Made by a program: the position numbers and the translations under genes | Notes under the pieces: generated by a model | Database searches by the model: none | Seen by the model: the letters and a program-made list of their open reading frames with translations, nothing else | What the model was told of the DNA's origin: nothing | Assembly (NCBI RefSeq): GCF_016745235.1 | Contig: NZ_JAELVM010000002.1 | Coordinates: 682,001 to 746,000 of the forward strand | Direction of reading: 5' to 3' | DNA length: 64,000 nucleotides | Source of the DNA: Chryseobacterium endalhagicum | Lineage (GTDB): Bacteria > Bacteroidota > Bacteroidia > Flavobacteriales > Weeksellaceae | Part shown: positions 25,929 through 34,261 of the stretch, piece by piece | How positions within the stretch are numbered: the first letter of the stretch is position 1 | Layout of the letters: every line of letters starts with the position of its first letter

Positions 25929-26624
25929 ATGTTAGAAATTCTGTATCGCGACGAACATATTATTGCCATCAACAAACCCAGCGGATTGCTGGTGCATAAA
26001 TCTTTTTATGCGGGAGAAGCCGATACCTATGCTATTCAGGAATTGAGAAACCAGATTGGGCAAAAAGTGTTTCCTGTACATCGGTTAGACCGGAAAACTT
26101 CGGGGGTTCTGCTGTTTACTTTAGATAAAGATACCCTTAGAATCATGAGCGAGCAGTTTGCATCACGCGAAGTGGAAAAGAAATATCTGGCCATTCTTCG
26201 TGGCTGGACAAAAGAAGAGGAAACGATTGATTATGATTTAGTGAATGAAAATGAAGTCAGGCAAAATGCGGTTACATATTATCACCGTCTGCAAACTTCA
26301 GAAATAGATCTTCCTTTTTTAAAACATCAGACTTCAAGATATTGTTTAGTAGAAGCCATTCCTGAAACGGGAAGATTCCATCAGTTGAGAAAACATTTTA
26401 AACATATTCTGCATCCTATTTTAGGCTGTCGTAAACATGGCTGCAATAAACAAAATAAATTGTGGCTTCAAACATTTGGCATCACCAAAATGACGCTTCA
26501 CGCCCATCAATTAATTTTCAATCATCCTGTCACCAGCGAAAAAATGATCGTGAACGCTACTGTTGATGAAGAGTTTAAAAGAGTAGGAGCTATTTTAAAT
26601 TTTGATTTGAGTTCCTATTCTTAA
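25929..26624 (+). CDS. RNA pseudouridine synthase, RluA family, TruC-like
   Basis: 231 residues from ATG at 25929 (MLEILYRDEHI). The catalytic motif HRLDRKTSGVLLF carries the nucleophilic Asp. RxHQLRxH is present as RFHQLRKHFKH, and LHAHQLIF lies near the C-terminus. There is no S4 domain, and the length matches TruC, which makes pseudouridine 65 in tRNA. An RluA-type rRNA substrate cannot be excluded. Confidence 0.88.
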   Translation: MLEILYRDEHIIAINKPSGLLVHKSFYAGEADTYAIQELRNQIGQKVFPVHRLDRKTSGVLLFTLDKDTLRIMSEQFASREVEKKYLAILRGWTKEEETIDYDLVNENEVRQNAVTYYHRLQTSEIDLPFLKHQTSRYCLVEAIPETGRFHQLRKHFKHILHPILGCRKHGCNKQNKLWLQTFGITKMTLHAHQLIFNHPVTSEKMIVNATVDEEFKRVGAILNFDLSSYS

Positions 26625-26990
26625 TTTTAAATGCAAAGATTTATTATTCGAAACTTTAATTTTAGAAAAACAAAGGCAAAATAATTTGCTGCGCGAAGCT
26701 TGACAACACAGCTTCATCAAATCAACTTGTTGATTAACCCTTTGCCCACTCAAAATACTACATTTTAAATTAAAATCTCTGCGTAAAAAATCTCTCGCTG
26801 ATCGAGCAGATTACACAGATATCATCATTAGTGTCATTTGTGAAAACCATTAGTGATATTGGTGTTTAAACAATCTTTACCATCAATCAAATAACACTGT
26901 TTTGAAGATTCATAAAGCTTTCATATTCAGGCTTATTAAAACATTTTGATAAAATATCATAAGGTAACCGGACATTAATTTAAAATTGAG
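26625..26990. other. Gene-free gap with degraded repeats
   Basis: No gene seen. Around 26764-26830 it holds a copy of a dispersed word family (TCTCTCGCTGATCGAGCAGA followed by TTACACAGAT), also found in altered form near 23350, 25180 and 36380. Confidence 0.5.
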
Positions 26991-26998
26991 TATTTTTG
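26991..26998 (+). promoter_or_regulatory. -7 box of pyrD
   Basis: TATTTTTG, 15 bp before the pyrD ATG. Confidence 0.55.
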
Positions 26999-27013
26999 TA
27001 AAACTTTTTTTCA

Positions 27014-28051
27014 ATGTACAAAAGTATCATCAGACCCATTCTCTTCAGATTTGATCCCGAGGAAGTTCATCATTTTACATTTTCAATGCTTAAAAATTTT
27101 GGATTTCTTACCAAACTATTTTTTCCTAAACCTATTGAAGACAAGCGTCTGGAAAGAGAAGTTTTCGGATTGAAATTTAAAAATCCCGTAGGACTGGCTG
27201 CCGGTTTTGATAAAAATGCAGTACTTTTTAATGAATTAGGAGATTTAGGATTCGGATTTGTAGAAATCGGAACCGTAACGCCAAGAGCACAGGCAGGAAA
27301 TCCTAAGAAAAGATTGTTCCGTCTCATTGAAGATGGCGGAATTATCAACAGAATGGGGTTCAACAACGATGGTCTCGAAGCTGCCATTGAAAAACTAAAA
27401 GCGAACAAAGGAAAAATAATCATCGGTGGAAACATCGGAAAAAATACCGATACAAAACCGGAAAACTATACCCAGGATTATCTGGACTGCTTTGAAGGCC
27501 TTCACCCTCACGTAGATTATTTTGTACTGAATGTAAGCTGTCCGAATGTAGGAAGCCACGCCAAATTGGAAGACGTTGAATATCTTCGAGAATTAATTAC
27601 AGAAGTTAAAAAAATCAATCAGTCGAAAGCGGTACAGAAACCTATATTGCTGAAAATTGCTCCGGATCTTAATAACAACCAGCTGGATGAAATTATTGAA
27701 CTGATTGCAGAAACAAAAATTGACGGTATCGTAGTTTCAAATACTTCAGTGAACCGAGAAGGCTTAAAAACTTCGCCAGAGACTCTGGCAGAAATCGGAA
27801 ACGGAGGATTGAGCGGAAAACCGATCCGTGAAAGAAGTACAAAAATGATCAAATACCTTTCCGATAAAAGCAACAGAGCTTTCCCAATCATTGGAGTAGG
27901 GGGAATTCATTCTGCAAAAGATGCTGTTGAGAAACTGGATGCCGGAGCCACACTGATCCAGTTATACACCGGATTTATTTATGAAGGGCCGGAACTGATC
28001 AATGACATCAATAAAGAACTTTTAAAAAGAGCCAGCAGGCTTCCGAGATAA
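27014..28051 (+). CDS. pyrD: Dihydroorotate dehydrogenase, quinone-dependent (class 2)
   Basis: 345 residues. The N-terminal ~40 residues form the short amphipathic helical extension typical of class 2 enzymes, which docks on the inner membrane to reach quinone. FMN-site motifs are present: [40 protein letters not shown] (catalytic Ser) and [11 protein letters not shown]. It oxidises dihydroorotate to orotate in pyrimidine synthesis. Single-gene unit with its own promoter and terminator. Confidence 0.95.
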   Translation: MYKSIIRPILFRFDPEEVHHFTFSMLKNFGFLTKLFFPKPIEDKRLEREVFGLKFKNPVGLAAGFDKNAVLFNELGDLGFGFVEIGTVTPRAQAGNPKKRLFRLIEDGGIINRMGFNNDGLEAAIEKLKANKGKIIIGGNIGKNTDTKPENYTQDYLDCFEGLHPHVDYFVLNVSCPNVGSHAKLEDVEYLRELITEVKKINQSKAVQKPILLKIAPDLNNNQLDEIIELIAETKIDGIVVSNTSVNREGLKTSPETLAEIGNGGLSGKPIRERSTKMIKYLSDKSNRAFPIIGVGGIHSAKDAVEKLDAGATLIQLYTGFIYEGPELINDINKELLKRASRLPR

Positions 28052-28057
28052 AATAAT

Positions 28058-28084
28058 AAGAGAGTTTTAAAGCTCTCTTTTTTA
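28058..28084 (+). terminator. Terminator after pyrD
   Basis: AGAGAG, 8-nt loop, CTCTCT and a T-run directly after the stop codon; it overlaps the end of the convergent gene. Confidence 0.7.
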
Positions 28085-28969
28085 TTTTGATTTTACCACA
28101 GAAGCATTTTTTATATCCACGGTAAGACTGTACGCAGGAGTAGACGAGGATTTATTGATTTTATACTTTAAAATTTTCCGGTCCTGAGATTTTGTCTCAG
28201 TGGTATCATAAATGTTTTCCAGACAGCTTTCTGTGAGGAATTCTTCATAGTTTTTGTAATTCCAGTCTTTGGTAAAATACAGAACCCTGTAACCTTTTTC
28301 CCCTTCACTGGCCCCGCATCTTCCGCACGCATTAAAATTCGACGAATGCTCAAAATACAGTAAAACCCTATTGCCGTTTTCTCCGGAAGCATAGGAGATC
28401 AGCTGGTTTCCACCATGTTTATTAATGAAATCAAACGTATTGATCTTTTTATTGTTCGGTAAGATGAGGTAATTGTTATAACGGTAAATCATAGTATTAC
28501 CGGTCAATAATTTCGCCGGCTGGACTTTTTTATCCAGATAAAAATTTCCCGAAATGGTATTCTCCTTGGGATGATCCTGATCAAATACAATATATTCCTT
28601 TGGAGATAATGCTTCTGCAATTTCAGCAGTTTTTTCCACCTTTTGAGGAGATGTGATCTGATCTTTCAGCAGCTCAGTATTCTTCTTCTGTTTGTTCCCA
28701 AAATGATACAGATACAGTTTTCCGTAATCATAAACACCTGTCAGAGGAATTTTCTTCTGGTATTTATCATAAGAATACCATCCCTCCACGAAATACTGAT
28801 ACAGGCTGCAGTCAGCGATTCCTGCGAAGTAAAGTTGCATGGTAACAGGCATTCCGGCGATCTCTCCTTTGAAGATCTGTGAGGAATCTTTCACAGCTTT
28901 TAATTCAACTTTCTGGCAGAAACAGAGCACAAAAAAAGGGAAGAATACAAGGGTTAATAGTTTTTTCAT
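28082..28969 (-). CDS. Exported protein of unknown function
   Basis: 295 residues with a hydrophobic signal (MKKLLTLVFFPFFVLCFCQ). The mature N-terminus (SSQIFKGEIAGMPVTMQLYF) resembles small beta-sheet periplasmic proteins of this phylum. A CGRCG pair near residue 228 could bind metal or form a disulfide. I do not recognise the family. It is 19 bp after the DUF445 gene and co-oriented, so the two may be co-transcribed. Confidence 0.7.
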   Translation of the reverse strand: MKKLLTLVFFPFFVLCFCQKVELKAVKDSSQIFKGEIAGMPVTMQLYFAGIADCSLYQYFVEGWYSYDKYQKKIPLTGVYDYGKLYLYHFGNKQKKNTELLKDQITSPQKVEKTAEIAEALSPKEYIVFDQDHPKENTISGNFYLDKKVQPAKLLTGNTMIYRYNNYLILPNNKKINTFDFINKHGGNQLISYASGENGNRVLLYFEHSSNFNACGRCGASEGEKGYRVLYFTKDWNYKNYEEFLTESCLENIYDTTETKSQDRKILKYKINKSSSTPAYSLTVDIKNASVVKSK

Positions 28970-28988
28970 GGTTGGTTTAGAATAGTTT

Positions 28989-30233
28989 TTAAAGGAAAAA
29001 ATTGGCGATGGTGTAGATAATCAGCCCTACCAGTCCGCCAACGAGTGTTCCGTTCACCCTGATAAACTGAAGATCTTTCCCGACTTCCAGCTCCAGTTTT
29101 TCACTCAGTTCTTTGCCCTGCCAGTTGCCTACGGTTGAACTGATGAGGTTTCCGAACTGATGGGTGTTTTTAAGGATATATTTGTAGGCGGTCACCCGTA
29201 CCCAATGATCAATTTTATTCTGAAGATTTTCGTCTGTTTTTAAATTTTGGGAAAATTCATTCAGATTTTTTGTAAGATAGTTTTTAAGAGAAGACTGTTC
29301 GTCCTGAAGCTCGCTCATCAGTGTTTTTTTGATGGAAGCCCAGATATCGCTGGAGTATTCATCCAGCTTATCACTTTTCAAAAGTCCGTTTTTAATGGTT
29401 TTAAATTCATCATTCCATTTAGGGTCTTCTTTCAGGTCTGTGGAGAATTCCTGGATCTTTCGGGTGATCAGATTCCGGATTTCATGCTCCGGATCTTCTT
29501 CTATTTCCCTGAAAAAATCTGAAAGTCCGCTGGCAATTTTGTCTGCAATTTTATTATCTACAAAAGACGGAATGAATGAATAACTCCCTTTTTCAACCCG
29601 TTCTTTGATCATTTCATCGTTTTCGATAATATATTCCTTGATCTGCTTGGAAAGGTTGGTAACGATCCTCTGGTGGTCATTTTTTTCCAGAATATAGCTG
29701 ATTCCGTTTCCAACCACTTTATTAAGCTGAATATCATCCGTCATTTCAGATACTTTCTTGCTGATGAACTGGCTTACCGAAGTATCATCCAGCTTATTCA
29801 GAATGTCCAGAACAATATCCGAAAGGTTCCTGATCAGGATGTCCTGGCTTTTTTCCTTGCCAAGCCATTCCCCTACAAAATTGGAGACTTTAAGCTTCTG
29901 GATATAAGGACGGATATTCTGCGGCGAAAGAAAATTGCTTACCACAAAGCTGCCGAGGTTATCACCCAGCCTCTGTTTGCTGTTTTCAATAAGATTGGTG
30001 TGCGGAATAGGAAGCCCGAGCGGATGCCGGAACAAAGCCGTTACTGCGAACCAGTCTGCAAGCGCTCCCACCATTGCCGCTTCAGAAAATGCCCGTACAT
30101 ACCCGACCCAGTGGGAAGGATTGGTCTTCTGAAGTAAGGTGGTACCAATAAAAATAATGGCCATCAGAACGAATAATCCTGTGGCGAACATTTTATATTT
30201 TCTCAGCTGTTTTCTTTTTGCTTCATCATTCAT
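28989..30233 (-). CDS. DUF445 family membrane protein
   Basis: 414 residues. An N-terminal membrane segment (about 15-33) is followed by the family signature (AFSEAAMVGALADWFAVTAL, FRHPLGLPIPHTNLI), a long helical cytoplasmic or periplasmic region, and a C-terminal membrane helix (GGLVGLIIYTIANFFL). E. coli YjiN is a relative. Function not established. Confidence 0.88.
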   Translation of the reverse strand: MNDEAKRKQLRKYKMFATGLFVLMAIIFIGTTLLQKTNPSHWVGYVRAFSEAAMVGALADWFAVTALFRHPLGLPIPHTNLIENSKQRLGDNLGSFVVSNFLSPQNIRPYIQKLKVSNFVGEWLGKEKSQDILIRNLSDIVLDILNKLDDTSVSQFISKKVSEMTDDIQLNKVVGNGISYILEKNDHQRIVTNLSKQIKEYIIENDEMIKERVEKGSYSFIPSFVDNKIADKIASGLSDFFREIEEDPEHEIRNLITRKIQEFSTDLKEDPKWNDEFKTIKNGLLKSDKLDEYSSDIWASIKKTLMSELQDEQSSLKNYLTKNLNEFSQNLKTDENLQNKIDHWVRVTAYKYILKNTHQFGNLISSTVGNWQGKELSEKLELEVGKDLQFIRVNGTLVGGLVGLIIYTIANFFL

Positions 30234-30281
30234 ATTCTCAAATTTACTAAATTTGGTTGTGAAGTCTAATATTTAATATTG

Positions 30282-30469
30282 AACCACAAAAATCACAAAA
30301 GAATTAAAATCCTTAAGCTCTTACAAGCGAAAATTTTATTACAAAAAGTTGACATAAATTTTAGAAATCTTTGATTCAATGCTTATGTGAACTTCTTATT
30401 TTCAAAGTGGTACGCTTTTTTAACTCAAGTGTTCTTAAGTGTTAAAAATCTTTTGTCTCTTTTGTGGTT
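30282..30469. mobile_element. MITE-like element with 21-bp terminal inverted repeats
   Basis: Left end 30282-30302 (AACCACAAAAATCAC...) and right end 30449-30469 match as inverted repeats at 18 of 21 positions. The 188-bp interior has no ORF. A related end (ACCACAAAAGGAACAAAAG) occurs near 36250. Confidence 0.5.
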
Positions 30470-30500
30470 TTAATTTTTAAGCCTAATTTAAATTAATCTT

Positions 30501-30947
30501 ATGGAAAATAAAGAAGCAAAAAACAATCCATACTATTCCAGAACGGATACCGCCAAAATTGATGTTTCCAACGAAGAATGGAAAAAAATCCTCGCTCCTG
30601 ATTTATATGCGATATCCAGAGAAGCCGCCACAGAAAGAGCTTTTACAGGAAAATATAATGAATTCGATGAAATGGGAGATTATTATTGTGCCGTATGTGG
30701 AAATCACCTGTTCCGCTCCACTTCAAAATTCTCCAGCAGCTGCGGATGGCCAAGTTTCTTTGAGGCAGATAAAGAAGGGGTTTATTACAAAAGAGACACG
30801 GCTTACGGAATGGAAAGGGTAGAGGTACTTTGCAAGCGATGTGATTCCCATCTGGGCCATGTTTTTGATGACGGTCCGAAGCCTACAGGACTGCGTTATT
30901 GTATGAATTCCATAAGCCTTGAATTTGTTGCAGATTCGGAGAAATAG
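30501..30947 (+). CDS. msrB: Peptide-methionine (R)-S-oxide reductase
   Basis: 148 residues, no signal peptide, so cytoplasmic. The two zinc-binding CxxC pairs are Cys63/Cys66 (CAVCG) and Cys111/Cys114 (CKRC). The catalytic Cys134 lies in RYCMNS, and the SSCGWPSFFEA segment forms part of the active site. It reduces R-methionine sulfoxide in oxidised proteins. Full-length and alone; no msrA adjacent. Confidence 0.95.
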   Translation: MENKEAKNNPYYSRTDTAKIDVSNEEWKKILAPDLYAISREAATERAFTGKYNEFDEMGDYYCAVCGNHLFRSTSKFSSSCGWPSFFEADKEGVYYKRDTAYGMERVEVLCKRCDSHLGHVFDDGPKPTGLRYCMNSISLEFVADSEK

Positions 30948-31037
30948 CAGCCTTTAATTCACAAAATCAGGACGTTAAAGTTTCTTAAATTCAGTTAAAC
31001 TTTGTGGACTTATAAGGGTCTGGTAATTATGTTTTTA

Positions 31038-31045
31038 TAATTTTG
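31038..31045 (+). promoter_or_regulatory. -7 box before L,D-transpeptidase-like gene
   Basis: TAATTTTG, 30 bp before the ATG. Confidence 0.45.
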
Positions 31046-31075
31046 CCTCACTAATTTTGAATTTAATAGTATTGG

Positions 31076-31831
31076 ATGAGAGGAATTTATAGTGTATTAG
31101 GCCTTGTTTATATGGTCACGACGTCATTCTATCTTTCGCCGGAAAAGGCAGTAAAAGTTGGGAATGTCCACACAACAAAAATTGAAAAAGCAGCAGACAC
31201 GAAATCTGAGAAGGCAGCTGGTACGGCATCTTCATCAGAAGAATTGTACAAATCAATTCAATTTGATCCTGAACATGAATTGAACTACGAAGTATTCTCA
31301 AAAGCATTAACAGGATTTGAAAATCTAAAGAAAGCAGGATTGCTCAACCAGGACTCGCATTTATTGACTATCTGCGATTTTTCTATGTCTTCGAATACAA
31401 AAAGACTTTGGGTAATTGATACCAACGAGAAAAAAGTACTGTTCAATTCACTGGTAGCACACGGAAAAAATACAGGCGAAGAATTTGCGACGAATTTTTC
31501 TAACACGGAAAGTTCGCTGCAGAGCAGCCTTGGATTTTATATCACGGATGCCACTTACCAGGGAGACAACGGATATTCTCTGAAATTGCTGGGAATGGAT
31601 AAAGGGTTTAATGATTCAGCCTACAGAAGAGCGATCGTAATGCACGGAGCAGATTATGTAAGCGATGAATTTGCATCTATGCACAAAAGAATCGGAAGAA
31701 GCTGGGGATGTCCCGCCGTGCCGAGAGCATTGACACAGCCCATCATTAATACCATAAAAGGGCGAAACTGCCTTTTCATCTATTATCCCGATCAGAAATA
31801 CCTTTCTTCTTCGGAATGGCTGAGATCTTGA
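31076..31831 (+). CDS. Exported L,D-transpeptidase-like (YkuD_2) protein
   Basis: 251 residues with an N-terminal hydrophobic segment, then a Lys/Ala/Glu-rich linker (about 25-55). The catalytic region fits the murein L,D-transpeptidase-like family: HG (in IVMHGADYVS) and SWGCPAV with Cys212. Family members rework peptidoglycan crosslinks in the periplasm, but activity of this subfamily is poorly documented. Confidence 0.85.
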   Translation: MRGIYSVLGLVYMVTTSFYLSPEKAVKVGNVHTTKIEKAADTKSEKAAGTASSSEELYKSIQFDPEHELNYEVFSKALTGFENLKKAGLLNQDSHLLTICDFSMSSNTKRLWVIDTNEKKVLFNSLVAHGKNTGEEFATNFSNTESSLQSSLGFYITDATYQGDNGYSLKLLGMDKGFNDSAYRRAIVMHGADYVSDEFASMHKRIGRSWGCPAVPRALTQPIINTIKGRNCLFIYYPDQKYLSSSEWLRS

Positions 31832-31864
31832 TTTAGATTGATAACTGTATAAAAATAGTGTAAT

Positions 31865-32245
31865 TTGAAAAGGACAAGTGATTCTGTACCTGCCATAAGG
31901 TTGCTTAATAATTCCGATGGGACAAGTACTTTCGAAATAGGAAAAATTCCTACTTTGAAGCAGATGAACACAAAAGCTTTTTGGATAAGTACTACTACTG
32001 AAGAATGGGAAAAAGAAGTGCATACAGCCCCGAGAAAGCAATATGTAGTAACGTTAAAAGGAAAGATCCGGTTTAAGGTAAGTAATGGTTCCACATTTCA
32101 TATCGAACCTGGAATTATCCTTTTGGCAGAAGATGTAGAAGGCGAGGGGCATAGTTGGGAAATAGAAGAAGGAGAAAAATGGGAAAGATTATATATTCCA
32201 ATGGCAGACAATGCGGATGATTTTTTTATACAGAATTCTGAGTAA
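31865..32245 (+). CDS. Small cupin-like protein, TTG start
   Basis: 126 residues. A TAG stop lies just upstream and the next in-frame ATG is at residue 34, inside the fold, so TTG at 31865 is the likely start. The sequence has single-domain cupin character (QYVVTLKGKIRFKV, then GHSWEIEEGEKWERLYIPM). No substrate can be named. Confidence 0.7.
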   Translation: MKRTSDSVPAIRLLNNSDGTSTFEIGKIPTLKQMNTKAFWISTTTEEWEKEVHTAPRKQYVVTLKGKIRFKVSNGSTFHIEPGIILLAEDVEGEGHSWEIEEGEKWERLYIPMADNADDFFIQNSE

Positions 32246-32297
32246 GAATCTGTAATCTAAAGAAAGTGATAAGCTTTTTATTAAGAAAGGTAAAAGC

Positions 32298-32325
32298 AAA
32301 AAGCAGTCAATTTTGACTGCTTTTT
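32298..32325 (+). terminator. Terminator after cupin gene
   Basis: 13-nt arms (AAAAAGCAGTCAA and its complement) with a TT loop and T-run; works in both directions. Confidence 0.7.
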
Positions 32326-32367
32326 GTTGTTATTTAAACTGAATTCGGTTATTGATTTTGGGTTTTT

Positions 32368-32400
32368 ATCCTTGTCAAGGTTCAAAACCTTGACAAGGAT
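32368..32400. repeat. Perfect 15-3-15 palindrome
   Basis: Arms ATCCTTGTCAAGGTT and AACCTTGACAAGGAT with a CAA loop, placed between two other terminators of convergent genes. Same geometry as the palindromes at 23264 and 54953. Confidence 0.85.
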
Positions 32401-32525
32401 AGCTGCTCAGATATAAATTTGCTTTTTTGCCAAAAAAATAAACGATAATTTTGAATTGTGTTTAATACTTTGGCTGTTCACTAATTTAATCTGTTTCAAA
32501 TGCTGAGCAGTCATGATGCTGTTTC

Positions 32526-32564
32526 TGAAAAAATAAATCCCTGTACCAAACAGCACAGGGATTT
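32526..32564 (-). terminator. Terminator of fabF operon
   Basis: AAATCCCTGT/ACAGGGATTT arms followed on the minus strand by an A/T-rich tail with a run of T. Confidence 0.7.
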
Positions 32565-32584
32565 AGAATTATATCATTTAAATA

Positions 32585-33826
32585 CTATCTGAATTTCTTG
32601 AAAACCAAAGTCGCATTATGTCCTCCAAATCCAAAGGCATTACTCAATGCAAAATTAATCTCCTTTTCTTTCGCTTCTCCGAAAATAATATTCACATCCT
32701 TAGGAATGCTTTCATCAATATGGTGAAGATTAATGGTGGGAGGAATAATTCCCTTTTCCACAGCTTTAATGGAAAGAATGGCTTCCGCTGCACCTGCCGC
32801 ACCTAATAAATGTCCGGTCATGGATTTTGTAGCACTGATATCAAGATTTTTGTTTCCACCGAATAATTTACTGATGGCTTTTAATTCCACAAGATCTCCC
32901 AGCGGAGTAGACGTAGCATGAGGATTAAGATAATCAAGATCTTCTATATTGGCTCCTGCTTCCTTCATAGCCAGCTGCATCGCTTTAATGGCACTCACTC
33001 CATCCGGATGAGGTGCCGTCATGTGATAAGCATCTGCGGTCATAGCAGCGCCTGCCAGTTCAGCATAAATTTTAGCGCCTCTTGCTTTGGCATGCTCATA
33101 TTCTTCAAGGATTAGTGCTCCTGCACCTTCACCCATCACGAAACCATCTCTGTCTGCATCGTAAGGACGGCTTGCTGTAGCATAATCATCATTTCTGGTA
33201 GACATGGCTTTCATAACCGAGAAACCGCCGATAGAAGCAGGCGTAATAGCTGCCTCAGAACCACCGCTGATAATCACTTTTGCTTTTCCGAGACGGATAT
33301 AATTGAAAGCATCCATTAATGCTGTATTTCCTGTAGCACAGGCTGAAATAGTGGTATAATTGATCCCCTGCAGACCGAATTTCATGGAAATCATTCCTGA
33401 AGCCATATTGGCGATAAATTTAGGAACGAAAAACGGATTGAACTTTGGTGTTCCGTCTCCATCTGCAAAATTCATGACTTCTCCTTCAAATGTGACCATT
33501 CCGCCCTGTCCGGTTCCCCAGATTACTCCGGTATCAAAAGGATCCATTTTTTCTAAATCTAATCCTGAATCCTGGATCGCCTCAGTGGAGGCATACATCG
33601 CATATTGTGAAAATAAGTCGCTTCTTTTTATTTCGTTGTGGGTCAGATGGACTTTCGGATCAAAGTTTTTCACCTCACAGGCAAAGTGTACCTTAAATTT
33701 CTCCGAATCAAAATGGGTAATTAATCCTGCTCCGCTGACTCCGTTAATACTGTTTTGCCAAAATTCTTCGACATTATTCCCCAAAGGCGTCACAGCGCCC
33801 AGTCCTGTAATGACAACTCTTTTCAT
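32585..33826 (-). CDS. fabF: Beta-ketoacyl-ACP synthase II
   Basis: 413 residues with an intact Cys-His-His triad: Cys163 (SACATGN), His303 (NPHATSTPLGD) and His339 (KSMTGHLLGAAG). It condenses malonyl-ACP with acyl-ACP in the cytoplasm. Being the last gene of a TetR-controlled operon with a thiolase and a thioesterase, 2 bp after the thioesterase stop, it may be a specialised copy rather than the housekeeping enzyme; this window cannot settle that. Confidence 0.93.
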   Translation of the reverse strand: MKRVVITGLGAVTPLGNNVEEFWQNSINGVSGAGLITHFDSEKFKVHFACEVKNFDPKVHLTHNEIKRSDLFSQYAMYASTEAIQDSGLDLEKMDPFDTGVIWGTGQGGMVTFEGEVMNFADGDGTPKFNPFFVPKFIANMASGMISMKFGLQGINYTTISACATGNTALMDAFNYIRLGKAKVIISGGSEAAITPASIGGFSVMKAMSTRNDDYATASRPYDADRDGFVMGEGAGALILEEYEHAKARGAKIYAELAGAAMTADAYHMTAPHPDGVSAIKAMQLAMKEAGANIEDLDYLNPHATSTPLGDLVELKAISKLFGGNKNLDISATKSMTGHLLGAAGAAEAILSIKAVEKGIIPPTINLHHIDESIPKDVNIIFGEAKEKEINFALSNAFGFGGHNATLVFKKFR

Positions 33827-33828
33827 AT

Positions 33829-34254
33829 CTAGTTATTAATTTTGAATAGATTAGAGGTTCCTCTGGCAATCAGTTTTGTTTTATCTGCGTTCCATATCTC
33901 GCATTGCGCATTCACAAACTGCCTTCCTCTTTTTATAATTTTCGTTTCGGCTACAATATTATCATTTTCTTTTGCAGTTGAAAAATAATCAATGACATTA
34001 TTGATGGTTGTGATGAAAGAATTTTCATTTAATGAGAACATAGTGGCTCCAATGATATCATCAACGATGGCCGCTGTTACACCGCCATGAAGATTTCCAA
34101 TAGGGTTCAGCCACTCTGGTCTTACCGTATACTGAAATTCCAGATGCCCTTCCTCTGCAGAAAGAACAATGGGATTGAGCCATTTCATAAAAGGGGATGG
34201 AGACTGGTCGAATTCCCTTCCGATGAATTGCTGCAGTTGTGCTAATCTGTCCAT
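33829..34254 (-). CDS. PaaI-type hotdog-fold thioesterase
   Basis: 141 residues. The hotdog signature NPIGNLHGGVTAAIVDD is present (about 51-67), matching PaaI/acyl-CoA thioesterases that use a GGxxxAxxD-type helix and an Asn/Asp for hydrolysis. Cytoplasmic. It lies between the thiolase (7-bp gap) and fabF (2-bp gap), so it may release CoA from an acyl intermediate made or used by these enzymes. Confidence 0.85.
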   Translation of the reverse strand: MDRLAQLQQFIGREFDQSPSPFMKWLNPIVLSAEEGHLEFQYTVRPEWLNPIGNLHGGVTAAIVDDIIGATMFSLNENSFITTINNVIDYFSTAKENDNIVAETKIIKRGRQFVNAQCEIWNADKTKLIARGTSNLFKINN

Positions 34255-34261
34255 ATCTTTT

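Noticed and set aside
25646..25929. Two divergent frames that both begin MSRR...RRDKKKK
   Set aside because: Both starts lie inside the 24-bp palindrome, which gives near-identical codons on both strands; promoter boxes place the real starts outside it.
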